A stretch of 64,000 nucleotides of DNA, taken from Corynebacterium sp. NML130628. GTDB taxonomy: Bacteria; Actinomycetota; Actinomycetes; Mycobacteriales; Mycobacteriaceae. The stretch spans positions 1 to 64,000 of the forward strand of contig NZ_MLAL01000028.1 of NCBI RefSeq assembly GCF_001875665.1, given 5' to 3'. Numbering within the stretch: position 1 is the first letter of the stretch; each line of letters starts with the position of its first letter. The notes under the pieces are model-generated. The model searched no databases. It saw only the letters and a program-made list of their open reading frames with translations, and was not told where the DNA came from. This document shows positions 26,423 through 35,318 of the stretch, piece by piece. The translations under genes were made by a program, and so were the position numbers.

Positions 26423-27307
26423 ATGAAACTGAACACTTCGACTCGTATCCTCAGCTCCTGCGTAGCTACCGCGCTCATCGCGCTGCCAGTATCTCCGGCG
26501 ATCGCCATGCAGTCCGATACCTTCGCAGAGCCATCGGCAGAGTCCAACGCGGTAGTCTCAGTCCGCACCGCCGACGACGATCCGGACACCGGCGTATGCA
26601 CCGGCACCGCGATTGCGTCGCACTGGGTTATTACTGCGCGCCACTGCATGGACCACCTTCCAAAAGCCGGTGGATCCGTGCGTACTGGCCAGGGCGACGA
26701 CCAGAAGTTTTTTGACGTCGATAAGTGGATGACCACCCCGAAGGGTGACATCGCGCTGCTGCACACCAGCGAAGACCTCGGTCTCGATTCCTACCCCGAG
26801 CTTTCCGACGACATCCCAGCCGCAGGAAGCGATGCAAAATTCTACGGCTGGTCCTCTGACGGGTCTGGCGCTGGACGCACCCTTCCGTACGCTGAGGCGA
26901 CCGTCGACGGTCCGACCCCGATGATCCTGTTCGAAGGCACCGACGGCGTCGAGGCCACCATGAAAGACGGAGCAGCAACCCAGCCCGGCGATTCCGGCGG
27001 CGCACTCTTTAGCGAGGGCAAAGTAGCAGCCATCGCGTCCGCGTCGCTGTTCATGGACCCCGACAACCCGGAGTCCGCCGAAGAGGGCGTGAGCCCAAAG
27101 GTTGCCTTCGCTCCTGTTGCTTCGCAGACGGACTGGATCCGTGAGCAGATCAATGCAGCGGATGAATCCGCTGAAGCAACGAACGACGACAGCACCGAAG
27201 GTTCACAAACCTGGTTGCTCGTCGCAGCAGGCGCCATCGCTGTAATTGCCCTGATTGGTGCCGCGGTCGCCCGCTCACGGAAGCGTGATGTTGACACCGC
27301 AAAGTAG
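26423..27307 (+). CDS. S1-family serine protease with C-terminal membrane anchor
   Basis: This 294-residue protein has a signal peptide (ILSSCVATALIALPVSPAIA) and a triad of His in ITARHCMDH, Asp in KGDIALLH and Ser in QPGDSGGALF. An acidic linker is followed by a C-terminal helix LLVAAGAIAVIALIGAAVA ending in basic residues. The protease domain should face outside, anchored by the tail. AAAGGA lies upstream of the ATG. It shares S1 fold and export with the protease at 20480-21298, and the anchor layout matches the remnant at 20091-20479. Confidence 0.87.
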   Translation: MKLNTSTRILSSCVATALIALPVSPAIAMQSDTFAEPSAESNAVVSVRTADDDPDTGVCTGTAIASHWVITARHCMDHLPKAGGSVRTGQGDDQKFFDVDKWMTTPKGDIALLHTSEDLGLDSYPELSDDIPAAGSDAKFYGWSSDGSGAGRTLPYAEATVDGPTPMILFEGTDGVEATMKDGAATQPGDSGGALFSEGKVAAIASASLFMDPDNPESAEEGVSPKVAFAPVASQTDWIREQINAADESAEATNDDSTEGSQTWLLVAAGAIAVIALIGAAVARSRKRDVDTAK

Positions 27308-27353
27308 CGCTGGCAGCAAAGGCGATAGAACTCACAGAAAAACCTGTGAATAA

Positions 27354-27384
27354 TTTACAGACCAGCGTAATTAAACGTTATGAT
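27354..27384 (+). promoter_or_regulatory. Promoter with TTTACA and TATGAT for a leaderless permease
   Basis: TTTACA (27354-27359) and TATGAT (27379-27384) are separated by 19 nt. The -10 box lies 7 nt before the ATG at 27392. There is no ribosome-binding site, so leaderless initiation is predicted. Confidence 0.6.
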
Positions 27385-27391
27385 GTCTGCC

Positions 27392-28774
27392 ATGACTTCC
27401 CGCTCGTCGAAGCCCAAGGGGCTTACACACCGCCATATTCACTTCATCGCCCTCGGTTCGGCAATCGGCACCGGCCTCTTCTACGGTTCGGCCGGTGCGA
27501 TTCAAGCCGCCGGCCCATCAGTACTGCTCGTGTACCTGTTCGGAGGGGCCGTCGTTTACTTCATGTTGCGAGCCCTGGGCGAGATGAGTGTGCAGCACCC
27601 AGTTCGCGGGTCTTTCGCGGTGTACACCAGGGAGCACCTTGGTGGCCTGGGCGGGTACATCACCGGGTGGATGTTCGCCTTCGAGATGATGATCGTCTGC
27701 CTCGCAGACTTGACTGCGATTGGTATTTATATGAAGTTCTGGTTCCCGGACACCCCAGCGTGGGTGTGGATTACCACAACGCTTCTGGTTATCGGGGCGG
27801 CCAACCTCGCATCCGTACGCTGGTTCGGTGAGCTGGAGTTCGCATTTACCCTGATCAAAGTCGTAGCCGTGGTCGCCATGATCGTTGGTGGCGCTGCAAT
27901 CCTCGCCTTCGGGCTGGGCACGAATCCAGAGGCTACCGGCATTTCTAACCTCTGGAACGACGGCGGCTTCTTCCCGAACGGCATTGAAGGCATGATCGCA
28001 GCGTTCATCCTCGTACTTTTCGCGTTCGGCGGCACCGAGATCATCGGCGTTGCCGGCACTGAAGCCGATGACCCAGACCGCTCGATCCCGAAGGCGGTCA
28101 ACACCGTTCCACTGCGAATCCTCCTGTTCTATGTGCTGGCCATCCTGGTCATTTTGATGCTCAACCCATGGCGCGCAATGACCGGCGAAGAAAGCCCATT
28201 CGTTCAGATTTTTGACACGCTCGGCGTGAACTGGGCTGCCGCGCTACTCAACCTTGTTGTCATCACCGCCGCACTTTCTGCAATTAATGCAGACCTGTTC
28301 GGCACCGGGCGCGTCCTGACAGGCCTAGCCAAGGAGGGCCTCGCACCGAAGATGATGAAGCGCACCATCCGCGATATCCCAGTGATGACAACCATTACCC
28401 TGCTCCTGGTACTCGTCATCGGCGTTATTCTCAACGCTCGTTACCCGAATATCTTCGAAACCATCGCGGCACTGGCGACTTTTGCCACCGTGTTTGTCTG
28501 GCTGATGATCCTGCTTGCACACGTCGCATCCCGCCGAAATATGTCCGCAGCAGAGCGTGAAAACCTAAGCTTCCCGGTACCGTTCTGGCCCTACGGCCAA
28601 TGGTTCGCGATCATTTTCATCTTGTTCACGTTCGGCATCATGGTGTGGCTGCCGCAGTACCACATGGCACTCGCCGTCGGCGTTGCGTTCCTTGTAATCA
28701 TGACGGTGCTCTACTTCGCCACCGGGCGCCCGAAGGCAGTCGCCCAGGCACACGTCACCTACGACATGAAATAG
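27392..28774 (+). CDS. Amino-acid permease (AroP/ProY-type APC family)
   Basis: This 460-residue membrane protein has about 12 helices and the APC-family opening LTHRHIHFIALGSAIGTGLF, then SAGAIQAAGPSVLL and FGGTEIIGVAGTEADDP. It imports amino acids by proton symport; the exact substrate (proline, aromatic or GABA) cannot be read from sequence alone. Two ATGs lie upstream in frame (27380 and 27383), but both overlap the -10 box, so 27392 is preferred. The methyltransferase gene downstream starts after 89 bp and is probably separate. Confidence 0.9.
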   Translation: MTSRSSKPKGLTHRHIHFIALGSAIGTGLFYGSAGAIQAAGPSVLLVYLFGGAVVYFMLRALGEMSVQHPVRGSFAVYTREHLGGLGGYITGWMFAFEMMIVCLADLTAIGIYMKFWFPDTPAWVWITTTLLVIGAANLASVRWFGELEFAFTLIKVVAVVAMIVGGAAILAFGLGTNPEATGISNLWNDGGFFPNGIEGMIAAFILVLFAFGGTEIIGVAGTEADDPDRSIPKAVNTVPLRILLFYVLAILVILMLNPWRAMTGEESPFVQIFDTLGVNWAAALLNLVVITAALSAINADLFGTGRVLTGLAKEGLAPKMMKRTIRDIPVMTTITLLLVLVIGVILNARYPNIFETIAALATFATVFVWLMILLAHVASRRNMSAAERENLSFPVPFWPYGQWFAIIFILFTFGIMVWLPQYHMALAVGVAFLVIMTVLYFATGRPKAVAQAHVTYDMK

Positions 28775-28863
28775 CACGGACTTTCGAATACAAGTATCCA
28801 ATGTCGAGCGCGCACGCTATCCTATGGCTACATGTTCCAAGCTCTGAGCCAGAAGGAGACGCA

Positions 28864-29913
28864 ATGCGCCAATCTACGGTTGCTTCCGGCCCGACGTTGA
28901 CCTCGATTGAGATCTGCGCAGGGGCCGGTGGCCAAGCACTTGGATTAGAGACTGCTGGATTCCACCATTTGGCTGTTGTGGAAATCGATAACTGGGCAGC
29001 GGAGACGCTGCGCGCCAACCGCGGCAGCGACCACCCCCACCCTTGGCCAGTACATCAGATGGATGTCCACGACTTCGACGGCACCGCTTGGCGCGACCAG
29101 GTCGATCTCTTTGCCGGTGGCGTGCCGTGCCCACCTTTTTCCATTGCGGGAAAACAGCTCGGCGCAGATGATGAACGCGATCTGTTCCCCCAAGCCCTTC
29201 GCCTGGTGGAAGAAATCAACCCGAAGGCCGTAATGCTGGAAAACGTCCGTGGCCTAGGACAGAAACGGTTTGACGCTTACCGCAACGAAATCGTCAGTGA
29301 ACTCGATCGCATGGGGTACACCACCTATTGGTCACTCTTTCAATCAGCAGACTTCGGCGTCCCCCAGCTCCGTCCACGCTTCATTTTGGTGGCACTGAAG
29401 CATGAGTTTGCTGAGTTTTTCGAGTGGCCAACTCCCAATATGCACCACACCTCAGTCGGCAGCGCCCTTCGCCACCTGATGGGTGAAAACGGTTGGCCGG
29501 GAGCAGATTCCTGGGCCGACCAGGCTGATACGGTAGCACCGACTCTGGTTGGCGGGTCCAAGAAACACGGAGGCCCAGATGTCGGCCCAACCCGGGCGAA
29601 AGCAGCTTGGAAGAAACTCGGTGTCCGGGGCACTTCGATCGCAGATAGCGCACCAGGCCCCGATTTCCCCGTTGACGATCCTGATAATCTGCCGCGCCTT
29701 ACTGTCCGGATGGGCGGTGTAATTCAAGGTTTTCCAGAGGATTGGGACTGGCAAGGAGGAAAAACAGCTCAATGGCGTCAGGTCGGCAACGCGTTTCCCC
29801 CACCGGTCGCAGCTGCGATAGGCACCGCGATTAAGGAGGCACTACTTGCTTGCACTGCCGTGGCAAAAGCCCCCGAGGTCTCACCTCAGCTAGCACTTCC
29901 AACGCACGTTTAA
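28864..29913 (+). CDS. DNA (cytosine-5-)-methyltransferase, type II
   Basis: This 349-residue C5-methyltransferase has motif I EICAGAGGQALGLE, motif IV GGVPCPPFS (catalytic Cys near residue 89), motif VI MLENVRGL, motif VIII QLRPRFILV, and motif IX-X ending in QVGNAFPPPVAAAIG. The variable target-recognition region lies between about 230 and 300. AGAAGGAGA lies upstream of the ATG. The next gene is a NaeI-like endonuclease, so the predicted target is of the NaeI type (GCCGGC), by association only. All motifs are intact, unlike its partner. Confidence 0.93.
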   Translation: MRQSTVASGPTLTSIEICAGAGGQALGLETAGFHHLAVVEIDNWAAETLRANRGSDHPHPWPVHQMDVHDFDGTAWRDQVDLFAGGVPCPPFSIAGKQLGADDERDLFPQALRLVEEINPKAVMLENVRGLGQKRFDAYRNEIVSELDRMGYTTYWSLFQSADFGVPQLRPRFILVALKHEFAEFFEWPTPNMHHTSVGSALRHLMGENGWPGADSWADQADTVAPTLVGGSKKHGGPDVGPTRAKAAWKKLGVRGTSIADSAPGPDFPVDDPDNLPRLTVRMGGVIQGFPEDWDWQGGKTAQWRQVGNAFPPPVAAAIGTAIKEALLACTAVAKAPEVSPQLALPTHV

Positions 29914-29922
29914 GGCAAACAG

Positions 29923-30835
29923 ATGACCACGTCGCATGAAGATGACTTTCCTACGAACTCGCCGAGCCTTTTCGTAGCAAGTTTCCCGACGGTGAAGCGA
30001 TGGGAAGAATTTTTCGACAAACGTTCGACCAAGCCTTTGATGGTCAGCACACAGGCAGATTCGACCCTGCCCAGCTGAGCAAGACGGAACTTGCCCACAT
30101 CGGTTCACTAGTTGAGATCAACATTCGACGCGGATTTGACGGCACCATCACTGATGGCGAAAAGATGGATTTCAAAATCCTTGGTCATGAAGTCGACTGC
30201 AAATACTCAAAAGCCCATATGGCTGGATGATCCCGATGGAGGCTGTTGGCCACCATGCAATGCTCTGCCACGCAGATGAAGCCTCTTCGACTTTTCGAGT
30301 TGGTTTCATCAAGATCACCGATGAAATCCTCACTGCTGGTGGCAACCGGGACCGCAAGCGAACCATCAAGGCAGCGGCGCGCAAAAATATCGAATGGGCA
30401 TGGTTCGATCACCCATACCCAAGCAACGTACTGCTCCATGCGGATGCAGAGACTGTTGCCTCAATAATGCAATTACCATCTGGGCAGCAACGCCTCGACA
30501 TGTTGTTCCGCTCGATCCAGCAGGTTCTCATTCCGCGCGGCATCGTCTACACCGTCGCTCAGCAGAAAGACCCTATGAAACGCATTCGATACAACGGTGG
30601 CTCCAGATCACGCCTCCAAGACGAAGGAATTCTCATCCTGGGAGACTATCGTCGCCACCAAGCTATCGCTGAAGCACTCGTGCTACCAATTTGCAGAGAT
30701 GGTGACAGCCTTGCGGTACGAGTAGTACCCGCTGAACCAGATTTTGTAGGACCGGTGGTGGAGATTGAACGGCAGTCTTGGCGAATCGCCACCGAAGCCG
30801 ATCCCGTGTATCGAGCACCACGCCTCCCTTTCTAG
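29923..30835 (+). pseudogene. NaeI-like restriction endonuclease, broken by two frameshifts
   Basis: Three reading frames join into one NaeI-like protein of about 300 residues. Frame one starts at ATG 29923 (MTTSHEDD). A one-base loss near 29943-29948 moves to LSYELAEPFRSKFPDGE, then FDQAFDGQHTGRF and LVEINIRRGF, with the catalytic EVDCKY. A second one-base loss near 30219-30224 moves to WMIPMEAVGHH and on to YTVAQQKDPMKRIRYNGG and GILILGDYRR. These follow NaeI segment by segment as I remember it. The piece 30000-30230 keeps the nuclease residues but loses the C-terminal DNA-binding half. Sequencing error cannot be excluded. Confidence 0.75.
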
Positions 30836-30976
30836 AGCCCCCACAGCCTAACGCCCGGTTGCGCCCGCCTATTTCCGTTATCTTGGTTACATATTTCGAT
30901 TGGTATTCCCAATGTGGCGGGAAATCTGCAATGATAGAGAGCGGAACATAGTTTTACTGGATTCAGGAGAGATCAT

Positions 30977-31975
30977 ATGACTATCACCAATCCGTCTACC
31001 CCGTCGAATAACATCACACCAGGCAACAAGATTGTCCTGATCGGTGCTGGTGATGTCGGCGTCGCGTTCGCATACGCCATTCTCAACCAGGGAATCTGCG
31101 ACCACCTCGCCATTATCGACCTGAACGAGAAGAAGACGTGGGGTGAGGTCGAGGACCTCAACCACGCAATGCCGTACTCGGGCCACAACACCAAGATCAC
31201 GGTTGGCACCTACGAGGACTGCCGCGACGCAGCGCTCATCGTCAACTGTGCAGGTGTTGCACAGCGCGACGGCGAAACCCGCCTTGAGCTCGTGGGCCGC
31301 AATGTGAAGATCTTCGAGTCCATCAACAAGGAAGTGATGGCCAACGGTTTCAACGGCATCTACCTGGTGGCAACCAACCCGGTCGACGTCCTGACCTACG
31401 CCACCTGGAAGCAGACCGGCCTTTCCTCCGCCCAAGTCGTGGGTTCGGGCACCATCCTGGACACCGCACGCTGGCGCTGCAACCTGGGCAAGTACTTCGG
31501 CGTTTCCGCAAGCTCTGTCCACTCCTACATCATCGGTGAGCACGGCGACACCGAGCTGCCTGTCGTGGCATCCGGTTCCGTCGCTGGCGTGTCGCTGCGT
31601 CGTCGCTTGGAGAAGGAAGCAGAAACCGACCCGAAGATCTACGAGCGCATCGATGACATGTTCGTCGCCACCCGCGATGCCGCCTACAAGATCATCGAGG
31701 CCAAGGGCTCCACGTCCTTTGGCATTGGTGCAGGCCTTGCCCGCATCACCCGCGCAATCCTGATGAACGAGGACGTCGTACTGCCAGTCTCTGCTCTCCT
31801 TGAAGGCCAGTATGGTCAGGATGACATCTACATCGGTACTCCTGCTGTCATCAACCGCAACGGTGTCCGCGAGGTTGTCGAGCTGCACCTCGAAGACACC
31901 GAGCAGGAAAAGTTCGATCACTCGGCTTCCACCCTTCGCGGCGTGATGGTCGAAGCTGGCCTCACCGAGGCATAA
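30977..31975 (+). CDS. ldh: L-lactate dehydrogenase
   Basis: This 332-residue NAD-dependent enzyme reduces pyruvate to L-lactate. It shows the dinucleotide loop [12 protein letters not shown], the [11 protein letters not shown] loop with Gln at the position that selects lactate over malate, NPVDVLTY, and the catalytic His in GEHGDTE. The segment [13 protein letters not shown] differs from the usual DSARFRYLLG but keeps the substrate-binding Arg. CAGGAGA lies upstream of the ATG and a terminator follows, so it is monocistronic. The 141 bp before it separate it from the broken restriction gene. Confidence 0.94.
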   Translation: MTITNPSTPSNNITPGNKIVLIGAGDVGVAFAYAILNQGICDHLAIIDLNEKKTWGEVEDLNHAMPYSGHNTKITVGTYEDCRDAALIVNCAGVAQRDGETRLELVGRNVKIFESINKEVMANGFNGIYLVATNPVDVLTYATWKQTGLSSAQVVGSGTILDTARWRCNLGKYFGVSASSVHSYIIGEHGDTELPVVASGSVAGVSLRRRLEKEAETDPKIYERIDDMFVATRDAAYKIIEAKGSTSFGIGAGLARITRAILMNEDVVLPVSALLEGQYGQDDIYIGTPAVINRNGVREVVELHLEDTEQEKFDHSASTLRGVMVEAGLTEA

Positions 31976-31999
31976 GCTCTCGCTTTTCCTCCTTCGATA

Positions 32000-32035
32000 G
32001 CGCCCACCAACTGCACTGTGGTGGGCGCTTTGTTC
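32000..32035 (+). terminator. Intrinsic terminator after ldh
   Basis: GCGCCCACCA (32000-32009) pairs perfectly with TGGTGGGCGC (32019-32028), followed by TTTGTT. It lies between the convergent ldh and nucleoside-hydrolase-like genes. Confidence 0.88.
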
Positions 32036-32039
32036 TGCG

Positions 32040-32852
32040 CTAGTCTTCGGCCCGCAGGTGCCGCGTCGCATCGAGCGCGCCGTCGCCTCGTGCGAGCGCG
32101 TCGTAGGTGGCGCAGCCGGCGTCAAAAAGCTTGATGACGTCTCCTCCGTCCACATCCGCGACATCGAGAAGGAACACATTTGGGTCATCATCTTCCTCCG
32201 CTGGTGCAAGTGTTGCCCACCGGCCATCGGCTTGGATATCGCCAAGCGCGACCTGAGCTGCAAACAGCGCATCGCCGCCAACTGCGTCGACCCCGATTTC
32301 TGCCAGCGGAGCGCACTTTCGCACATCCAATGACCCCAGCGCTTCTGGAGCTGCGCAAACGGTGATCGCTACAGGAGTATCCTGCAGCACTACATCAGAG
32401 GCGTCTTGGTCCAGGCAAAGCCTAGAGTCAAGCACAACGATGTGCTCGAGCGCATCAAAATACTCGGGGTAACGTCGGGAGAAATCAGCGAGATTTGTAA
32501 GAGGCCCGGTGCAGATCAGGCGCAGGTCGTGCGTACCGCGCGCGCACGCATCTGCCCAGAGAAGGTCCCAGTCATTTGCGACATACCGCGCTGGGACAAG
32601 AGCGTTCCCCAATCCGACAGATTGCTGTGGTTGATGGCCTGGCACATCACAGCCAGTTGCAACGGCGACGGCGGGAACACCGCATTTCGACAACACCCAT
32701 GCGGCATGTTGCGCACATTGTTCAGAGGCAGCGTCACCGCTTGAAGTTGTCACGCACTCCAACTCAGCACGCCCATTGTGGTGCGCCGCCACGACATATG
32801 CCAATGCGAGGGCGTCTTCGACCCCCGGGGTGCAGTCAACGATGATTCGCAC
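32040..32852 (-). CDS. Nucleoside hydrolase-like protein with altered metal motif
   Basis: This 270-residue protein resembles the inosine-uridine nucleoside hydrolase fold: the N-terminal strand MRIIVDCTPGVEDALALAY and the central LRLICTGPLTNLADF. Family members bind calcium through DTDPGxDDA; here it reads DCTPGVEDA, with Asp-to-Thr and Asp-to-Glu changes, so activity is uncertain. The GTG start has AAAGGAGC upstream and lies 9 bp after the MFS gene, so they form an operon. A salvage role with the transporter, for a nucleoside or related compound, is inference. Confidence 0.75.
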   Translation of the reverse strand: MRIIVDCTPGVEDALALAYVVAAHHNGRAELECVTTSSGDAASEQCAQHAAWVLSKCGVPAVAVATGCDVPGHQPQQSVGLGNALVPARYVANDWDLLWADACARGTHDLRLICTGPLTNLADFSRRYPEYFDALEHIVVLDSRLCLDQDASDVVLQDTPVAITVCAAPEALGSLDVRKCAPLAEIGVDAVGGDALFAAQVALGDIQADGRWATLAPAEEDDDPNVFLLDVADVDGGDVIKLFDAGCATYDALARGDGALDATRHLRAED

Positions 32853-32861
32853 AGTGCTCCT

Positions 32862-34070
32862 TTACGCGGCCGACTTGTGCAAAGTTTCCTTACCGTACAT
32901 CGCCCAGATCAGCAGAGCGACCAGCGCCACCAAACCACATGCGCCGAACGCAACAGCGAACCCAAACACCTCCGCCAGGAAACCAATCACTATTGGCGCA
33001 GCAATCTGCCCGGAATCCTGCACCATCTGATAGGTAGAAATCACCTTGCCGCCAGAACGATCATTGCCAATGATGTCTGCCAACGTTGCCTGCAATGCGG
33101 GACTCATCAAGCCACCGCCGACACCTGCGCATACTGAGATCAGCAGCAGCACCCACACGCTTGTCGCTAACCCTAGCGAGCCTGTAAACACTGCTGAGAC
33201 TGCAAGACCTGCCAGGATGCATGGTCGACGCCCTATCCGGTCAGCCCACCGCCCGGAAAACTGCAGTGTGACGCCCGTGCCCAGCGCAAACGCGGTCAGT
33301 GCAAGCCCAGACGCTGCACCACCATTAGCGAAGATAGCCGCCGCGAACAGCGGGAGGACCGAGACACGCGCACCGAAGTTTACAAACCCATTCGTGAACG
33401 CTGCGGCGAGCAACGTGCGGTACGTCGGCTGCTCCCAAGCTTTGCGAAGTGGCATCGGCGGGAGCTGCGCTTTCGGGGTTTCTGGAGCGTGTTTCCGCGA
33501 CGTCGCAATCCACACAATGGCGGCTGCGAGTCCGACGCCAATTCCGTAGACCGCAAACGGGATGCGGTATCCGAGGAAGCTTAAACCGGCTCCGATAATC
33601 GGCCCAAAAATATTGCCAAGCAGAAACGACGAGGCATAGAGAGCATTGGCCCTGCCGCGGACTCCCGGCGGAACCTCACGAACGATGAGGGCCTGAGCAG
33701 AGAGCGTAAACATCGTGGAGCCGAAGCCAGCGATGAAGCGCAGCGCCAAAATATGCCAATATTCCTGCGCAAACGCCACCGAAAACGTTGCAGTTGCCAC
33801 GATGCTCAGACCGGTAAGGTACACCGGCCGCGATCCAAGCTTGTCCACCAGCACACCAGCGCCCGGCGCGCCTAGCAATCGAGCTGCTGCAAACACTGAG
33901 ATCACGGCTGCGGCTGCCGCCATCGATACGTTGAAGCTGGCTGCGAACTGCGGCAGCACCGGTGCAATAAACCCGTATCCAAGCGCGATGATAAACGCCG
34001 CGGTGCACAGCACCCAGATCACTGATGGAAGCTTCGGCGAGGTATCGCTCTGCAAAGTTTGTTTCGTCAT
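32862..34070 (-). CDS. Major facilitator superfamily transporter
   Basis: This 402-residue protein has 12 predicted membrane helices. Conserved MFS segments include GVLVDKLGSRPVY (motif A), LRFIAGFGSTMF and, after the central loop, GRWADRIGRRPCI. It is an exporter-like drug/metabolite MFS protein with unknown substrate. TAGGGT lies 10 nt before the ATG and no ribosome-binding site is clear. It is the first gene of an operon with the nucleoside-hydrolase-like gene. Confidence 0.88.
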   Translation of the reverse strand: MTKQTLQSDTSPKLPSVIWVLCTAAFIIALGYGFIAPVLPQFAASFNVSMAAAAAVISVFAAARLLGAPGAGVLVDKLGSRPVYLTGLSIVATATFSVAFAQEYWHILALRFIAGFGSTMFTLSAQALIVREVPPGVRGRANALYASSFLLGNIFGPIIGAGLSFLGYRIPFAVYGIGVGLAAAIVWIATSRKHAPETPKAQLPPMPLRKAWEQPTYRTLLAAAFTNGFVNFGARVSVLPLFAAAIFANGGAASGLALTAFALGTGVTLQFSGRWADRIGRRPCILAGLAVSAVFTGSLGLATSVWVLLLISVCAGVGGGLMSPALQATLADIIGNDRSGGKVISTYQMVQDSGQIAAPIVIGFLAEVFGFAVAFGACGLVALVALLIWAMYGKETLHKSAA

Positions 34071-34180
34071 ACCAGCGACAACCCTAGTCTTTCTTGTCAG
34101 GACGTCCTACCGACAGTATAAATTAGCACACGTGTTCGATTTTTTGGTGTATTCGCGCGTCTTCTGTCCACCGTCTCTCC

Positions 34181-34186
34181 TACGCT
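34181..34186 (+). promoter_or_regulatory. -10 box TACGCT for leaderless hypothetical gene
   Basis: TACGCT lies 7 nt before the ATG at 34194; no ribosome-binding site is present. Confidence 0.4.
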
Positions 34187-34193
34187 TCGAAGC

Positions 34194-34655
34194 ATGTTCT
34201 ACGAATCAACGATCGCCCAAGAAATCACGCACCGCTTCTACGACACCGTCCAGGCGCTGAACACCACGGTGAAACATCCGCGCTCACTCGCACGCCCAAC
34301 TGGCTCATGGCGCCCACCTGTTATCGCATTGCCACGGGTGATAGGCAAGGAGCACATTAACCTTGCACTCACACGGCGGCGAGTCGGCCCCCGCGCCCAA
34401 GCAATGGTCCAGGGATACGGCGCATCAGCACGCCCCGCTTACATCATCGAAGCACGTTTTACCGCCCAGTCAGGCGCACCAGTAAACCCTGCAGTCGCTG
34501 AGGGCTGGGTGCATGCGCTCTACCCGGACGCGACGGAAGACATGCTTCATCTGCTACCCCACCCGTACGCAGCAACGTATGTCTGGCTTGTCGACGGCCA
34601 CTTCGAACCCGTCCGTTCACCTTCCTCGCTATTCGCCGGGCTTAGCGTGGCATAA
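34194..34655 (+). CDS. Hypothetical protein, 153 aa
   Basis: I do not recognise this protein. It is soluble, begins MFYESTIAQEITHRFYDTV and is rich in Pro, Ala and Arg, with an alpha/beta-looking C-terminal half (AYIIEARFTAQSG, TYVWLVDGHFEP). No signal peptide or membrane helix is seen. It stands between a divergent MFS gene and a convergent acidic hypothetical gene. Confidence 0.6.
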   Translation: MFYESTIAQEITHRFYDTVQALNTTVKHPRSLARPTGSWRPPVIALPRVIGKEHINLALTRRRVGPRAQAMVQGYGASARPAYIIEARFTAQSGAPVNPAVAEGWVHALYPDATEDMLHLLPHPYAATYVWLVDGHFEPVRSPSSLFAGLSVA

Positions 34656-34664
34656 ACTGCTGCA

Positions 34665-35264
34665 TCACCGGCCTGGTTCGTCGTCCAGGGGGAGCATCTG
34701 GTTTTCCCAGTCTTCTGCTTGGTCGGCAACCAGGTTGAGCACATCGAACAGCCGGTCAATTTCCGTGAAGCTGCCCAAATCAAGCTCTTCGGGGTCCGTG
34801 CCTTCTTCCTCTGCCGGAACTACGAACTGCACATGCGCGGTTGCGGTGGCGTCGATTACTTCGACCTCCACATGTACCTCCGCTTGTTCGCCGACTTCTG
34901 CGAAGACAAGCTGGCTGTTTTCAGCGTCGGGCAAAAACTCAAGTCCGGCAATACGTTCATCAGCTCCTTCGAGCAGACTACGGAACACAGTCACAACCTC
35001 ATCAGTCGCGATGTGTTCTGCGACAGCGGACACTGCGTCTTCTGCAGAAAAAATGACTTCGACGAGTGCGGCCTCGAAGTCCTCATCATCTTCGTCTACA
35101 TCGGCAGCAGCGATATACACGTTTGCTGCCGGCAGATGTTCGTCAATCACAACGAACTGGATTTCAATCTCGGGGGTGATAGGAACAAACATCGTGTCGT
35201 CGTGCACACGGGACTCAATACCTTCACGGTCTAGAGCCGCAGCAATATCTTCAAGAAAGCTCAC
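34665..35264 (-). CDS. Acidic hypothetical protein (sensory-chaperone-like), 199 aa
   Basis: This strongly acidic soluble protein begins MSFLEDIAAALDREGIESRV and has IEIQFVVIDEHLPAANVYIA and VEVEVIDATATAHVQFVV strands. This may be a two-domain YbjN-like layout, but I cannot confirm that. The GTG at 35264 is chosen because AGAGGA lies 7 nt upstream; the ATG at 35288 has no ribosome-binding site. The downstream neighbour is convergent, and the carboxylesterase gene upstream is in the same direction, 54 bp away. Confidence 0.62.
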   Translation of the reverse strand: MSFLEDIAAALDREGIESRVHDDTMFVPITPEIEIQFVVIDEHLPAANVYIAAADVDEDDEDFEAALVEVIFSAEDAVSAVAEHIATDEVVTVFRSLLEGADERIAGLEFLPDAENSQLVFAEVGEQAEVHVEVEVIDATATAHVQFVVPAEEEGTDPEELDLGSFTEIDRLFDVLNLVADQAEDWENQMLPLDDEPGR

Positions 35265-35318
35265 GAAGTATCCTCTACTTTTCGTCATCGGGGTTGTCGC
35301 CGTCGGACGAAGCCAAGC

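Noticed and set aside
30887..32326. Minus-strand reading frame of 479 codons over ldh
   Set aside because: It is antisense to ldh and runs through its terminator.
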